In this document: piece after piece, positions 27,025-35,718 of the stretch | Layout of the letters: every line of letters begins with the position of its first letter | Numbering within the stretch: the stretch's first letter is position 1 | Assembly (NCBI RefSeq): GCF_000147675.1 | Contig: NZ_ADGQ01000002.1 | Coordinates: forward strand, 1 to 63,001 | Origin: Peptostreptococcus stomatis DSM 17678 | GTDB lineage: Bacteria > Bacillota > Clostridia > Peptostreptococcales > Peptostreptococcaceae | Direction of reading: 5' to 3' | DNA length: 63,001 nucleotides | The notes under the pieces: generated by a model | The model's database searches: none | What the model was told of the DNA's origin: nothing | What the model saw: the letters and a program-made list of their open reading frames with translations, nothing else | Translations under genes and position numbers: made by a program

Positions 27025-27108
27025 TTAGCGATTACAAGAACAGCAACAACAGCAAGAGATGCCTCCAAATGCAGTGAATATGAAATTTTTAGTTTGTAAA
27101 TTTTTCAT
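27025..27108 (-). CDS. Poly-cysteine leader peptide (27 aa) upstream of cysK
   Basis: Too short for ordinary gene calling. It has AAAGGAG 8 bases before the ATG and reads 27 codons to TAA. The C-terminus is G-G-I-S-C-C-C-C-C-S-C-N-R: six Cys in the last nine residues, five in a row, using both TGC and TGT. Cys codons occupy 27034-27054. As the only gene between the promoter and cysK-cysE, it is best read as a cysteine-sensing leader: ribosomes would stall here when Cys-tRNA is scarce. A metal-binding or modified peptide is the alternative. Confidence 0.75.
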   Translation of the reverse strand: MKNLQTKNFIFTAFGGISCCCCCSCNR

Positions 27109-27269
27109 TTGAACATCTCCTTTACCTTTTGGTAATCAATAAATAGAAATTTAATTGATAGAACCCTTTTTTGATTTTTCTTTTTAGAAACTTGCCTTTA
27201 ATCCCTTTGAAATATAAGGAAGTAAGTTTGAAAATTTAATTCCGATTAATTTACTAGGGATTAATAAAT

Positions 27270-27298
27270 ATTGTATACCAATAGCTTGGCTTTGTCCA
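27270..27298 (-). promoter_or_regulatory. Probable promoter of the cysK leader
   Basis: Minus strand: TGGACA at 27298-27293, 17-base spacer, TACAAT at 27275-27270. The start is near 27263, about 155 nt before the leader ORF. Confidence 0.5.
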
Positions 27299-27414
27299 TA
27301 CCTAAAGGGAAAAAAGAAATTAATAAAATATTCGAAAAATTCCCCCTATCACTAGAAATTAATTTGACTATGGAGTATAATATTTTTTAAAATACGAGAA
27401 AAGAGGTGTTGTTT

Positions 27415-27978
27415 ATGGGATATATACCAAATTATGACCAAGCCTTGGAAATTTTGAAAAAGTACAACAAGGAAGACTTTCATATACATCATGGCAAGAC
27501 AGTAGCTGGTGTTATGAGGTACTTTGCAAACAAGTTTGATCCAGATAGGGCAGACTTTTGGGAAGTAGTTGGACTCCTGCACGATTTGGACTTTGAGTTG
27601 TATCCAGAAGAACATTGTGTCAAGCAGGTAGACCTAATGAAGGCAGAGGGGCTTGACCAGTCTATTATCGATTCAACTATTAGCCATGGATATGGTCTGA
27701 CAGGATCTACAGTCAAGCCAGAAAAAGAGATGGAGAAGATATTATTTGCTACTGATGAGCTTACAGGTATTGTTGGGGCAGCTGCCTTGATGAGGCCTTC
27801 CAAGAGTGTGTCAGATATGGAGTTAAAGTCCCTAAAGAAAAAGTTCAAGGACAAGAAGTTTGCGGCTGGATGTTCTAGGGATGTGATAAGGCAGGGGGCT
27901 GAGGACCTTGGTTGGGAATTGGACCACTTGTTAAATGAAACTCTTGAGGCTATGAAGTGGCTTGAAGAAAATAAATAG
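27415..27978 (+). CDS. HD-domain phosphohydrolase family protein
   Basis: 187 aa. Carries H-H-G-K-T (first metal His), then L-L-H-D-L-D-F (HD pair) and S-H-G-Y; a one-domain HD hydrolase of the kind annotated as HDIG protein. Substrate unknown. I use ATG 27415 with GAGGTG 6 bases upstream rather than the GTG at 27406 inside that site. It is followed after 12 bp by the YbaK-like gene. Confidence 0.8.
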   Translation: MGYIPNYDQALEILKKYNKEDFHIHHGKTVAGVMRYFANKFDPDRADFWEVVGLLHDLDFELYPEEHCVKQVDLMKAEGLDQSIIDSTISHGYGLTGSTVKPEKEMEKILFATDELTGIVGAAALMRPSKSVSDMELKSLKKKFKDKKFAAGCSRDVIRQGAEDLGWELDHLLNETLEAMKWLEENK

Positions 27979-27990
27979 GGGGGAGTACTT

Positions 27991-28461
27991 ATGTCAATAG
28001 AAAAGGTGAGAGAGTATTTTGATCAGTTTGGTATGAAGGATAGGGTCCTGGAGTTTGATAGGTCTAGTGAGACTGTTGAACTGGCTGCCCAGACTGTCGG
28101 TTGTGAGCCAAAGCAGATAACCAAGACCATGTCTTTTTTGGTTGGGGATGACCCAATTTTGATATGCCTGGCAGGTGATGCCAAAATAGCCAATGCCAAG
28201 TATAAGAAACAGTTTGGAATGAAGGCCAAGATGATTTCTTTTGATGATGTGGAAGACCTTATAGGCCACCAGGTCGGGGGAGTATGTCCCTTTGCCATCA
28301 AGGAGGGGGTCAAGGTCTACCTGGATGAGTCCCTAAAGAGGTTTGAAACTGTCTATCCGGCTGCAGGTAGCGGTAACTCTGCCATAGAGCTAACTATACC
28401 GGAGCTGGAGAAGTATTCCAATTATACAGAATGGATAGATATAGCCAAGGATTGGGAATAA
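27991..28461 (+). CDS. YbaK/aminoacyl-tRNA deacylase domain protein
   Basis: 156-aa single-domain YbaK/ProX-type protein, which hydrolyses mischarged tRNA (for example Cys-tRNA-Pro or Ala-tRNA-Pro). Family features: T-V-G-C-E-P-K-Q-I-T-K-T-M (the invariant Lys lies in this segment), H-Q-V-G-G-V-C-P-F-A and A-G-S-G-N-S-A-I-E-L. GGGGGAG site. Operon with the HD gene. Confidence 0.9.
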   Translation: MSIEKVREYFDQFGMKDRVLEFDRSSETVELAAQTVGCEPKQITKTMSFLVGDDPILICLAGDAKIANAKYKKQFGMKAKMISFDDVEDLIGHQVGGVCPFAIKEGVKVYLDESLKRFETVYPAAGSGNSAIELTIPELEKYSNYTEWIDIAKDWE

Positions 28462-28511
28462 TCCCATTAAGTAAAAATTTGAAGAAGTAGAAAAATTATA
28501 TATGACCATAT

Positions 28512-28554
28512 AAAAAGGGCGACCGCATCCAAATGGATGTAGGGTCGCCCTTTT
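28512..28554. terminator. Bidirectional terminator between ybaK and ferritin genes
   Basis: 12-bp outer stem (28513-28524 with 28543-28554) plus inner CATCC/GGATG pairing. A-run and T-run flank it. Confidence 0.9.
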
Positions 28555-28607
28555 CTGTGTCTTTATAGACCTGCCATGGGTACTGGCAGGATATTTTAAT
28601 ATATTTT

Positions 28608-29117
28608 CTAGGCATTTGTAGGTGGTATATAAACCCTAGTTGCCAATTCGTCATCAATCATAAATAGGTTAGTCTCGTTGTCGCCTGCTCTCTTGATCTT
28701 CTTAACTAGGTTAGTGAAGTTTTCTTCTTCTTCAACCTGTTCGTCAACAAACCATCTCAAGAAACTCATAGTAGCGTGTTCCTTTTCTTCAAGGGCTATA
28801 TTGGCTATTTCATATATTCTCCTAGTGACCTCCTGTTCGTGCTTTAGGCCTTCTTCAAAGATTTCTAGCAGGCCCTTGTATTCTTCCCTAGGCCTATCTA
28901 TAGCCCCTAGGGTAACCCTACCACCCTTCTGGAAGACATAGTCATACATCTTTCTTGCATGGTCTAGCTCTTCCTGGGCCTGGATTTTGAAGAAGTTTGC
29001 TGCTCCTGAAAAATCCAAGTCTTCAGCATAGGCAGCCATGGCCAGGTATGTGTAGGCTGAATAAAATTCAAAATTAATTTGCTCGTTTATTGCTTTTTCT
29101 AAAGTCTTACTTAACAT
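28608..29117 (-). CDS. ftnA: Ferritin (non-haem)
   Basis: 169-aa iron-storage subunit forming a 24-mer. Ferroxidase ligands appear in E-F-Y-S-A-Y-T-Y, Q-A-Q-E-E-L-D-H-A and E-K-E-H-A-T. Start chosen at 29117, where GAAAGGGG lies upstream; the frame extends 11 codons further without a ribosome site. Confidence 0.95.
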   Translation of the reverse strand: MLSKTLEKAINEQINFEFYSAYTYLAMAAYAEDLDFSGAANFFKIQAQEELDHARKMYDYVFQKGGRVTLGAIDRPREEYKGLLEIFEEGLKHEQEVTRRIYEIANIALEEKEHATMSFLRWFVDEQVEEEENFTNLVKKIKRAGDNETNLFMIDDELATRVYIPPTNA

Positions 29118-29493
29118 TAAGACACCCCTTTCTCGCTTTAAGCGTATCATTATATATATTTTATACCAAAAAGACAGATATGATAAGGGTTATTTTATGT
29201 ATTATTATGAGATTATCCAAGATATATATAAACTTCTAGATTATTTGAAAAAGCTTACGAAAATAAAGTATAATAAAACATTTTTAAAGTTATTGGGAGT
29301 TAATACCAAAATACTATAAGGTTTAAAGGGGGTGGTTTATAAAAAAGTTTAATAAAGGTGGTTTTTTGGAAAACAAATCGATTTGACTATTGGAAGTAAT
29401 AGTACTAGTATGTAAGTATATAGATAAAATATACACCTTTATATAAAGTATATAAAGATTTAGTAGTGGATTTATGAAAAGAGGTGTCACATT
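29118..29493. other. 376-bp gap before the radical SAM/SPASM gene
   Basis: No frame with a ribosome site. It holds a T-rich, G-cluster stretch (29330-29372) with two GGTGGTTT copies and a promoter-like pair for the downstream gene: TTGACT 29383-29388, 17-base spacer, TAGTAT 29406-29411. Confidence 0.4.
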
Positions 29494-30915
29494 ATGGGAA
29501 TTGCGCACAGTTTAGAAAGAGCAGTAGCCAGCAAGGGGATTGAAGCAGTTATAAAGAGCTTGAAGTCCAAGAATAATGATGAAAAGGAAAAAGCAATGCT
29601 AAATCTTGTGGATATCTATCAAAAATTTGCTGGAAGTATGTTCGAAGAGTCTACCTACGATACGGTTAGGGAGATGATTAGGGACAAGGATGGAAAGTGG
29701 ATTAATTATGCTTATGGTCTTTTAGATAGGGTTGATACAAATGTATTGAAGATGACAGCCCTAAACTTAGGCTTCACTTCTTCCTATTACGGCAAAAAAA
29801 TCATAAATGAAAAAAGGCTTGAACATGGATGTAACGTGCCATGGTTGATTCTGATGGATCCTACTAGTGCCTGTAATTTAAAGTGCAAGGGATGTTGGGC
29901 AGCTGAGTATGGTCATAACCAAAGTCTAAGCTTTGAAGAGTTAGACGATATTATTGAACAGGGCAAAAAGCTAGGTATATATTTTTATATGTATACAGGC
30001 GGAGAGCCTTTGATGAGAAAGAAAGACTTGATTAGACTTTGTGATAAACACAGAGACTGCTATTTCTTGGCCTTTACAAATGGTACACTTATTGATGATG
30101 ACTTTGCCAATGAGGTTGCTAGGGTAGGTAATTTTTCAGTAGCCTTGAGTATAGAAGGCTTTGAAGAGACTAACGATGCCAGGAGAGGTAAGGGGATATA
30201 TCAGTCTACCTTGAAGGCCATGGATATAATGAAGGCCCATGGACTGGTATATGGCACATCTATCTGTTATACTAGTCAAAATTTGGAAACTGTAGTATCT
30301 GATGAATTCATGGACTTGTTAATTGACAAGGGTGTGATGTATAGTTGGTTCTTTAACTACATGCCAGTTGGAAATGATGCGGTTCCTGAATTGATACCTA
30401 GTCCTGAACAGAGAGAATATATATATCACAGGATTAGAGAAATCAGAGCTAAAGATGGTGGAAAGCCGATTATGTTAATAGACTTCCAGAATGATGGTGA
30501 ATTTATTGGTGGATGTATAGCTGGTGGTAGAAACTATCTACATATAAATTCTGCCGGAGATGTAGAGCCTTGTGTATTTATACACTATTCAAATGCAAAT
30601 ATAAGAGAAAAGTCTTTATTAGAATGTTTGAAACAACCTATATTTATGGAATACAGGGCTGGACAACCTTTTAATGATAACCATCTAAGACCATGTCCAA
30701 TGTTGGAAAATCCAGAGTTGTTGAGAGAAATGGTAAAGAGGTCTGGAGCTCATTCGACTGACCTGATATCACCAGAGACTGTGGAGCATTTGACTGATAA
30801 GTGCAGGCCTTATGCTGATTCATGGAAGCCTACAGCAGATAGGCTATGGTCTGAAAGTTTAGATAAAAAAATGAAGGCCAATAAAAATATATCAGACCAC
30901 AAGCAGGTGATATAA
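29494..30915 (+). CDS. Radical SAM protein with SPASM-like C-terminus
   Basis: 473 aa. N-terminal helical region (1-115), then the cluster motif C-N-L-K-C-K-G-C (C-x3-C-x2-C), T-G-G-E-P and N-G-T-L. Four further Cys lie in the C-terminal third (G-G-C-I-A-G-G, V-E-P-C-V-F, L-R-P-C-P-M, D-K-C-R-P), fitting auxiliary clusters. No precursor peptide gene is adjacent, so a role in peptide maturation cannot be claimed. Transcribed alone. Confidence 0.85.
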   Translation: MGIAHSLERAVASKGIEAVIKSLKSKNNDEKEKAMLNLVDIYQKFAGSMFEESTYDTVREMIRDKDGKWINYAYGLLDRVDTNVLKMTALNLGFTSSYYGKKIINEKRLEHGCNVPWLILMDPTSACNLKCKGCWAAEYGHNQSLSFEELDDIIEQGKKLGIYFYMYTGGEPLMRKKDLIRLCDKHRDCYFLAFTNGTLIDDDFANEVARVGNFSVALSIEGFEETNDARRGKGIYQSTLKAMDIMKAHGLVYGTSICYTSQNLETVVSDEFMDLLIDKGVMYSWFFNYMPVGNDAVPELIPSPEQREYIYHRIREIRAKDGGKPIMLIDFQNDGEFIGGCIAGGRNYLHINSAGDVEPCVFIHYSNANIREKSLLECLKQPIFMEYRAGQPFNDNHLRPCPMLENPELLREMVKRSGAHSTDLISPETVEHLTDKCRPYADSWKPTADRLWSESLDKKMKANKNISDHKQVI

Positions 30916-31004
30916 ACACATATATTAGATATAAAAGTCAGAAATATATCAGAAATATAGATGTATTTTAATATATAATCTGTATTTCATAACCTTATAT
31001 ATAG

Positions 31005-31043
31005 AACTGCCGGTTTCATAAGAGGCCGGCAGTTCTTCTTTTT
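31005..31043 (+). terminator. Terminator after the radical SAM/SPASM gene
   Basis: 9-bp GC-rich stem (31005-31013 with 31026-31034) and a T-rich tail. Confidence 0.85.
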
Positions 31044-31130
31044 AGCCTATCATTATTGCTATTATCCACCATAGTCTGTATAATATGAGTAGTGTAATTG
31101 TTGAAATTTAGAAGTTTTAAAGGAGAAAAT

Positions 31131-32000
31131 ATGTTATTACTTGCAGACAAGTGGAAAGAATATGAATTAATAGATTTAGGTGGTGGAGAAAAGCTGGAAC
31201 GTTGGGGAGATTATGTCCTAAGAAGGCCAGATCCCCAGGTAATCTGGCCTGTAGAAAGAGAGTGGTCCCTATGGAAGAATCCGCATGGCCACTACCACAG
31301 GAGCAATAGGGGTGGTGGTAGCTGGGAGGTTAAGAAAAAATACCCAGACCAGTGGACTATCAACTACGGGCCACTAAAGTTTAAAATCAAGCCAACAGGC
31401 TTCAAGCATACAGGCCTATTTCCTGAGCAGGCAGCCAATTGGGATTGGATGATAGACAAGATAAGGACTGCCAAGAGACCTATAAAGGTCCTAAACTTAT
31501 TTGCCTATACTGGTGGGGCATCTGTGGCCTGTGCCTATGCTGGTGCAGAGGTATGCCATGTAGATGCTGCCAAGGGTATGGTAAACTGGGCCAAGGAAAA
31601 TATAGACCTATCTGGCTTAAAGGACAGGACAGTCAGGTTTATAGTAGATGATGTGGTTAAGTTTGTGGAGAGAGAAATCAGGCGTGGCAACAAGTATGAT
31701 GCCATTATAATGGACCCACCTTCTTATGGCAGGGGCCCTAAGGGAGAAGTTTGGAAGATAGAGGACAAGTTGTTTGAATTTGTGAGTTTGTGTATGCAGG
31801 TCTTATCAGACAAACCCCTTTTCTTTTTGATTAACTCATATACTACGGGCTTTTCACCAATTGTTCTGGAAAATGTATTAGAAACAACTATTGGCAAGAA
31901 GGCCAAGGGTGGAAAGATATATGCCGGTGAAGTCGGCATACCAGCATCTAGAAACGGTATGGTCCTACCTTGTGGTATATTTGGCAGATGGGAAAGATAG
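31131..32000 (+). CDS. Class I SAM-dependent (rRNA-type) methyltransferase
   Basis: 289 aa of the COG1092-like group that methylates 23S rRNA cytosines. SAM-binding motif V-L-N-L-F-A-Y-T-G-G-A-S, acidic V-D-A-A-K-G motif, and catalytic M-D-P-P-S-Y-G. The PUA domain of RlmI is missing. Start at ATG 31131 with AAAGGAG upstream; the TTG at 31098 lacks a site. It shares an operon with the pseudouridine synthase that follows. Confidence 0.85.
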   Translation: MLLLADKWKEYELIDLGGGEKLERWGDYVLRRPDPQVIWPVEREWSLWKNPHGHYHRSNRGGGSWEVKKKYPDQWTINYGPLKFKIKPTGFKHTGLFPEQAANWDWMIDKIRTAKRPIKVLNLFAYTGGASVACAYAGAEVCHVDAAKGMVNWAKENIDLSGLKDRTVRFIVDDVVKFVEREIRRGNKYDAIIMDPPSYGRGPKGEVWKIEDKLFEFVSLCMQVLSDKPLFFLINSYTTGFSPIVLENVLETTIGKKAKGGKIYAGEVGIPASRNGMVLPCGIFGRWER

Positions 32001-32011
32001 GAAGCGATAAG

Positions 32012-32692
32012 ATGGATTTAAAGGTGATATATGAGGACAACCATCTCTTGGTGGTGGAGAAGCCCGTAAATGTCCTTTCACAGGCGGATAATACTCAAGA
32101 TATAGATATGGTGTCTATGTGTAAGGTCTATGTAAAGGAAAAGTACAAGAAGCCGGGTAACGTCTATATAGGCCTGGTCCACAGGCTAGATAGACCAGTC
32201 GGAGGGGTTATGGTTTTTGCAAAAACTTCAAAGGCGGCATCAAGGCTGTCAGACCAAGTAAGGACTAGGACTATGAAGAAGACCTACAGGACAGTGGTTG
32301 TGGGCAAGTGTCAAAAAGCTGGGGATTGTGTGGATTACTTGTACAAGAATACAAAAACCAATATGGTAAAGATTGTTGATAAGTCCAACAAGGATGGTAA
32401 GATGGCCAGCCTATCCTATAAGAAGTTGGGGGAAACCTATTCTGATAAGGACAAGCTAGATTATTCCCTTCTTGAGGTAGACCTGCATACAGGCAGGCCC
32501 CACCAGATCAGGGTCCAGTTTTCTAGCCGTAATCACCCCCTTTATGGGGACCAGAGGTATTCTAAGTTCTCTAAGGTTGGCCAGCAGATAGCCCTTTGGT
32601 CAGCCAGGATAGAGTTGGTCCATCCGACAACCAAGGAAGTAATGGCCTTTGAAGCTAAGATGCCAAATGCCTACCCCTGGAATATCTTTTAG
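32012..32692 (+). CDS. RluA family pseudouridine synthase
   Basis: 226 aa, cytoplasmic RNA pseudouridine synthase. Signature V-H-R-L-D-R-P-V-G-G holds the catalytic Asp; H-T-G-R-P-H-Q-I-R-V-Q-F is the second conserved motif. It lacks an S4 domain. Start at ATG 32012 with AGGAAG upstream. Target (rRNA or tRNA) cannot be told. Confidence 0.92.
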   Translation: MDLKVIYEDNHLLVVEKPVNVLSQADNTQDIDMVSMCKVYVKEKYKKPGNVYIGLVHRLDRPVGGVMVFAKTSKAASRLSDQVRTRTMKKTYRTVVVGKCQKAGDCVDYLYKNTKTNMVKIVDKSNKDGKMASLSYKKLGETYSDKDKLDYSLLEVDLHTGRPHQIRVQFSSRNHPLYGDQRYSKFSKVGQQIALWSARIELVHPTTKEVMAFEAKMPNAYPWNIF

Positions 32693-32701
32693 GAGGCCAG
32701 T

Positions 32702-33412
32702 ATGATTGATTACGGTGGTTTTTATATAGACAGGCCAGTAGGCAATAATGCCTTCTCCTATCAAGAGAGGGCCAAGAAGAGAATATATGTACCTAAATTG
32801 ATAGATGCCAGGATAGACCAGGTAGAGCTTGGTGGACCGGCAGCCTTTATAGAGGTTGAAGACGGACAGGAGAAGGAGTGTCTTGGTATGAAAAATATCT
32901 ACCACCTGGTGGATAGGGAGATTACTGAAATGGGCAAGGAAGTCTACCTCTTTGACAACCACAACCATGCCTTTTTCTTTTGGTGTCAGGCCCTAAAGAG
33001 GGGCCTTATGGAGAGGGGGCAGGTCCTCCTGCATGTGGACCAGCACAAGGATACCAGGATACCTCCAGACTATGATGTGGATATAGGGGACTTGGAGGAC
33101 GTGAAAAGGTACACCAATGAGGTCTTAAATGTGGGGTCCTTTATCAAACCAGCCCTACACCATGGTATATTTTCAGACCTTATGATAGTTGACTCAACCT
33201 ACTCTATGGATATGGAATACCCAGAGTCTTATGTCTTGGATATAGACCTGGATTTTTTCTCTAGGGATATGGATTATATAGATTACGACCTAAAAATAGG
33301 TAGGATCAAGGAATATATAGAGGGGGCAAGCCTAATTACAATAGCAACTAGCCCCTACTTTATCGAGCAGGAGAGGGCCCTAAAGGCACTTAGGGACCTA
33401 TTTGACTTATAA
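32702..33412 (+). CDS. UPF0489 family protein (arginase-like fold)
   Basis: 236 aa. Motifs D-N-H-N-H-A, H-V-D-Q-H-K-D and L-D-I-D-L-D-F-F are the metal-ligand-like clusters of the UPF0489 family, related to the arginase/deacetylase fold. Function unknown. AGGAGG site, 9 bp after the pseudouridine synthase, so third gene of this operon. Confidence 0.8.
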   Translation: MIDYGGFYIDRPVGNNAFSYQERAKKRIYVPKLIDARIDQVELGGPAAFIEVEDGQEKECLGMKNIYHLVDREITEMGKEVYLFDNHNHAFFFWCQALKRGLMERGQVLLHVDQHKDTRIPPDYDVDIGDLEDVKRYTNEVLNVGSFIKPALHHGIFSDLMIVDSTYSMDMEYPESYVLDIDLDFFSRDMDYIDYDLKIGRIKEYIEGASLITIATSPYFIEQERALKALRDLFDL

Positions 33413-33543
33413 GGCAGATTATACCCTAAGGCAGAAGCCACCTACTCTAGGCCTTCTATTATGTGAGTCTAGAAAAAAGGTGGATATTATGTTATCATTA
33501 GGGGTGTAACTATAAAATAATGTGAAACAATATGGAGGTAATT

Positions 33544-34038
33544 ATGTTATTTCAAGAATGGAAGAATATTAGTGAAAATCAGGCAAGTGAAGAGGCCGAA
33601 GTAAAGTTCTGGGAAGAGTTTTTAAGGGCTGAAACTTATATATACAATGATATATTAAACAACAAGACTCAGCTTGTAGCTGGAAAGGTATCAGACCTTG
33701 CAGAAAAATACAATACTAGCCCTGAGTACTTTATGGGATTTTTAGATGGTATAAATGAAAGTATAGAAATGACCCAGGATTTGGAAAAGATAGAACTGGA
33801 TACTCAAATCAATATTAAGATAGACTGGGAAAAACTATATTACAACATGGTAAATGTTGAAGCCCACTGGCTATATGGCCTAAAGGGTTGGGAAGATATT
33901 CTGACAGAAAAGGTCAGAAAGCAGATAAAGAAAGACCACAACAGGTCAAAGATGGTTATCAAGGATGATAAGGTAGGAAGAAATGACCTATGTCCATGTG
34001 GTAGTGGTAAGAAGTACAAGAAGTGTTGTGGAAAGTAG
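33544..34038 (+). CDS. SEC-C metal-binding protein
   Basis: 164 aa. A helical N-terminal domain is followed by a C-terminal SEC-C zinc motif ([16 protein letters not shown]), as at the end of SecA. Many Clostridia have such short proteins; the role is unknown. Start at ATG 33544, since GGAGG is 5 bases upstream; the ATG at 33532 overlaps that site. Confidence 0.85.
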   Translation: MLFQEWKNISENQASEEAEVKFWEEFLRAETYIYNDILNNKTQLVAGKVSDLAEKYNTSPEYFMGFLDGINESIEMTQDLEKIELDTQINIKIDWEKLYYNMVNVEAHWLYGLKGWEDILTEKVRKQIKKDHNRSKMVIKDDKVGRNDLCPCGSGKKYKKCCGK

Positions 34039-34094
34039 TATAGAGGCTTATTAGATAAAAAACACAAAAAAACATAAAAAAAATAGAAAATAAA

Positions 34095-34165
34095 TTGACA
34101 AAAACATTTTCATGATGTAGAATATACTGTTATACCTTGACTCGAACCTTAAAATATGCTATAAT
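34095..34165 (+). promoter_or_regulatory. Two tandem sigma-A promoters of veg
   Basis: First: TTGACA 34095-34100, 17 bases, TAGAAT 34118-34123. Second: TTGACT 34137-34142, 17 bases, TATAAT 34160-34165. Both point at veg, which is known as a very strongly transcribed gene in Bacillus. Confidence 0.8.
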
Positions 34166-34196
34166 GAGGCATAGACTGAAAGGATAGGTGATACTT

Positions 34197-34451
34197 TTGG
34201 CAACAACAGCTACATTAGACAATATCAGGCATACTCTTGAGAAGTATGTGGGCAGGAAAATTTTGCTAAAGGCAAACAAGGGAAGAAAGCAGATAGTCAC
34301 AAAGCAGGGTATACTGGAAACTCTATATCCAAGTGTATTTGTAATCAAAGTAGGTCATGGAGATGAAGGCTTTGAGAGGGTGGCATATAGCTACTCTGAT
34401 TTATTGACTGAAACAGTCAAGATAAAAGTGTTTAAAAATAAGGCAAGTTAG
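34197..34451 (+). CDS. veg: Veg protein
   Basis: 84-aa small beta-barrel protein that stimulates biofilm formation in Bacillus subtilis. Family features: I-L-L-K-A-N-K-G-R-K and V-A-Y-S-Y-S-D-L-L-T-E-T-V. TTG at 34197 is preferred, with GGATAGGTG upstream, and gives the usual N-terminus; GTG 34188 lies inside that site. Confidence 0.93.
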   Translation: MATTATLDNIRHTLEKYVGRKILLKANKGRKQIVTKQGILETLYPSVFVIKVGHGDEGFERVAYSYSDLLTETVKIKVFKNKAS

Positions 34452-34456
34452 AAGAT

Positions 34457-34490
34457 AAGAGATTGGGTAAAGTTACACAATCTCTTTTTT
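34457..34490 (+). terminator. Terminator of veg
   Basis: AAGAGATTG pairs with CAATCTCTT (34457-34465 with 34478-34486), then T-run. Confidence 0.85.
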
Positions 34491-34562
34491 ATTTGAAGGC
34501 ACAAGACCCTATCCTAAAACTTATCATATTTTTTCGACCAAGAGGACCCTATTCTAGGTGAG

Positions 34563-34618
34563 AAAAAATATACCGACCTCCCAGCTTAGGTTTAAATATC
34601 TAAGCTGGGAGGTCGGTA
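34563..34618 (-). terminator. Terminator of the traX-like gene
   Basis: Perfect 19-bp stem (34571-34589 with 34600-34618), T-run on the minus strand. Confidence 0.85.
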
Positions 34619-34682
34619 CTTTTATGTGTAAGTTTTATACGAGCGTACTTATCCTTATAGGGGAAAATTGAAAGTTCTTATA

Positions 34683-35465
34683 CTACTTAAAAAAATAACT
34701 TATAATAGCAATTATCCATAAGTGGGCCGGATAGAAAACATAGAAGAAATATTTTGTAAACTTGCTATTTTTACCACGCTGGCCATTATAAAGGTATAGG
34801 AAGGGCAATACAGAAATAAAGAACCAGTCAGAGTTGAATAAAATCATTTCTATATTAGTTCTTGGATTATCATAAATAAAGGCTCCATTTAGGTACAAGA
34901 CTGCAAGAAGGATTGTAGCGATGGTATAAACCACATTTCTTTTTTTAGGAGAATTCCTAAATATATAGGTAATAAGCATAAAAGGAATTAGAATTAAACC
35001 ACCTTCTGATAACATAATTCCTATAAGTAAAACGATAGCACCCAATACAACTCGTAAAAATTTTAGTGGTAGGCCTTCTTGACTAGTAGCCTTCTTAATT
35101 GGTCGACTTATTATATTTAGAAGTAAAACACCTAGGGCCAGAGTTAAAAATATATTATTGTTGACATGGATATCCTTGCTCTTTAGTAGAAATTCTATAA
35201 GGAAATTTCCAAGCTGCATAAATGTTGCCCAGACAAATAGCCTTATATTGTACTTGGTTTGGTTTCTAGTGTGTAGAAAGCCTTCCACCGCATTAAATGC
35301 GAACCAAGCACCTACACATCGTGTCATGACATGAAAGATTCCTTCCCATAGGGGTGGAACCAAGCCAGGTATATGTGGTAAATGATCCAGGACCATAAGC
35401 GATGCCATAAATAACTTAATTTGAAACGCATTTGCTTTATATCCTTTTATATTTTCTTGATACAT
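34683..35465 (-). CDS. TraX family membrane protein (acyltransferase-like)
   Basis: 260 aa, about seven hydrophobic helices. The family is named from F-pilin acetylase TraX, but chromosomal members in Firmicutes act on unknown substrates. Visible features: F-M-A-S-L-M-V-L-D-H-L near the N-terminus and Y-P-A-H-L-W near the C-terminus. More AAA/ATT codons than the housekeeping genes. Monocistronic, with AGGAGG upstream. Confidence 0.8.
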   Translation of the reverse strand: MYQENIKGYKANAFQIKLFMASLMVLDHLPHIPGLVPPLWEGIFHVMTRCVGAWFAFNAVEGFLHTRNQTKYNIRLFVWATFMQLGNFLIEFLLKSKDIHVNNNIFLTLALGVLLLNIISRPIKKATSQEGLPLKFLRVVLGAIVLLIGIMLSEGGLILIPFMLITYIFRNSPKKRNVVYTIATILLAVLYLNGAFIYDNPRTNIEMILFNSDWFFISVLPFLYLYNGQRGKNSKFTKYFFYVFYPAHLWIIAIISYFFK

Positions 35466-35718
35466 GTTCGTAACCTCCTTTGTTCTTATGTGTCCAGTAT
35501 AGTTGATAGCCTAAAAAATAGAAATTGAAAAATATTACAGAAGGTGACAATTTTGCAATCTTTATCCAAACTAAAGATTTAAATTTGTAAAGCATATCCC
35601 AAAAAGTAATATTTTATGCTAGCTTTATATGATATAATAAGTAAAGCGAAATAATGCATATTGAATACAATAAGACAAGTATAAAAAATAGTAGGCCATG
35701 CCTATTAGGAGTGATGAT

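Noticed and set aside
27025-27108. Ribosomally made modified peptide (RiPP) precursor
   Set aside because: Only 27 residues, no maturation or export genes adjacent, and it sits directly in the cysK leader. Kept only as an alternative.
26904-27262. T-box riboswitch for cysK
   Set aside because: No T-box consensus (TGGNACCGCG type), specifier loop or terminator with T-run was found on the minus strand.
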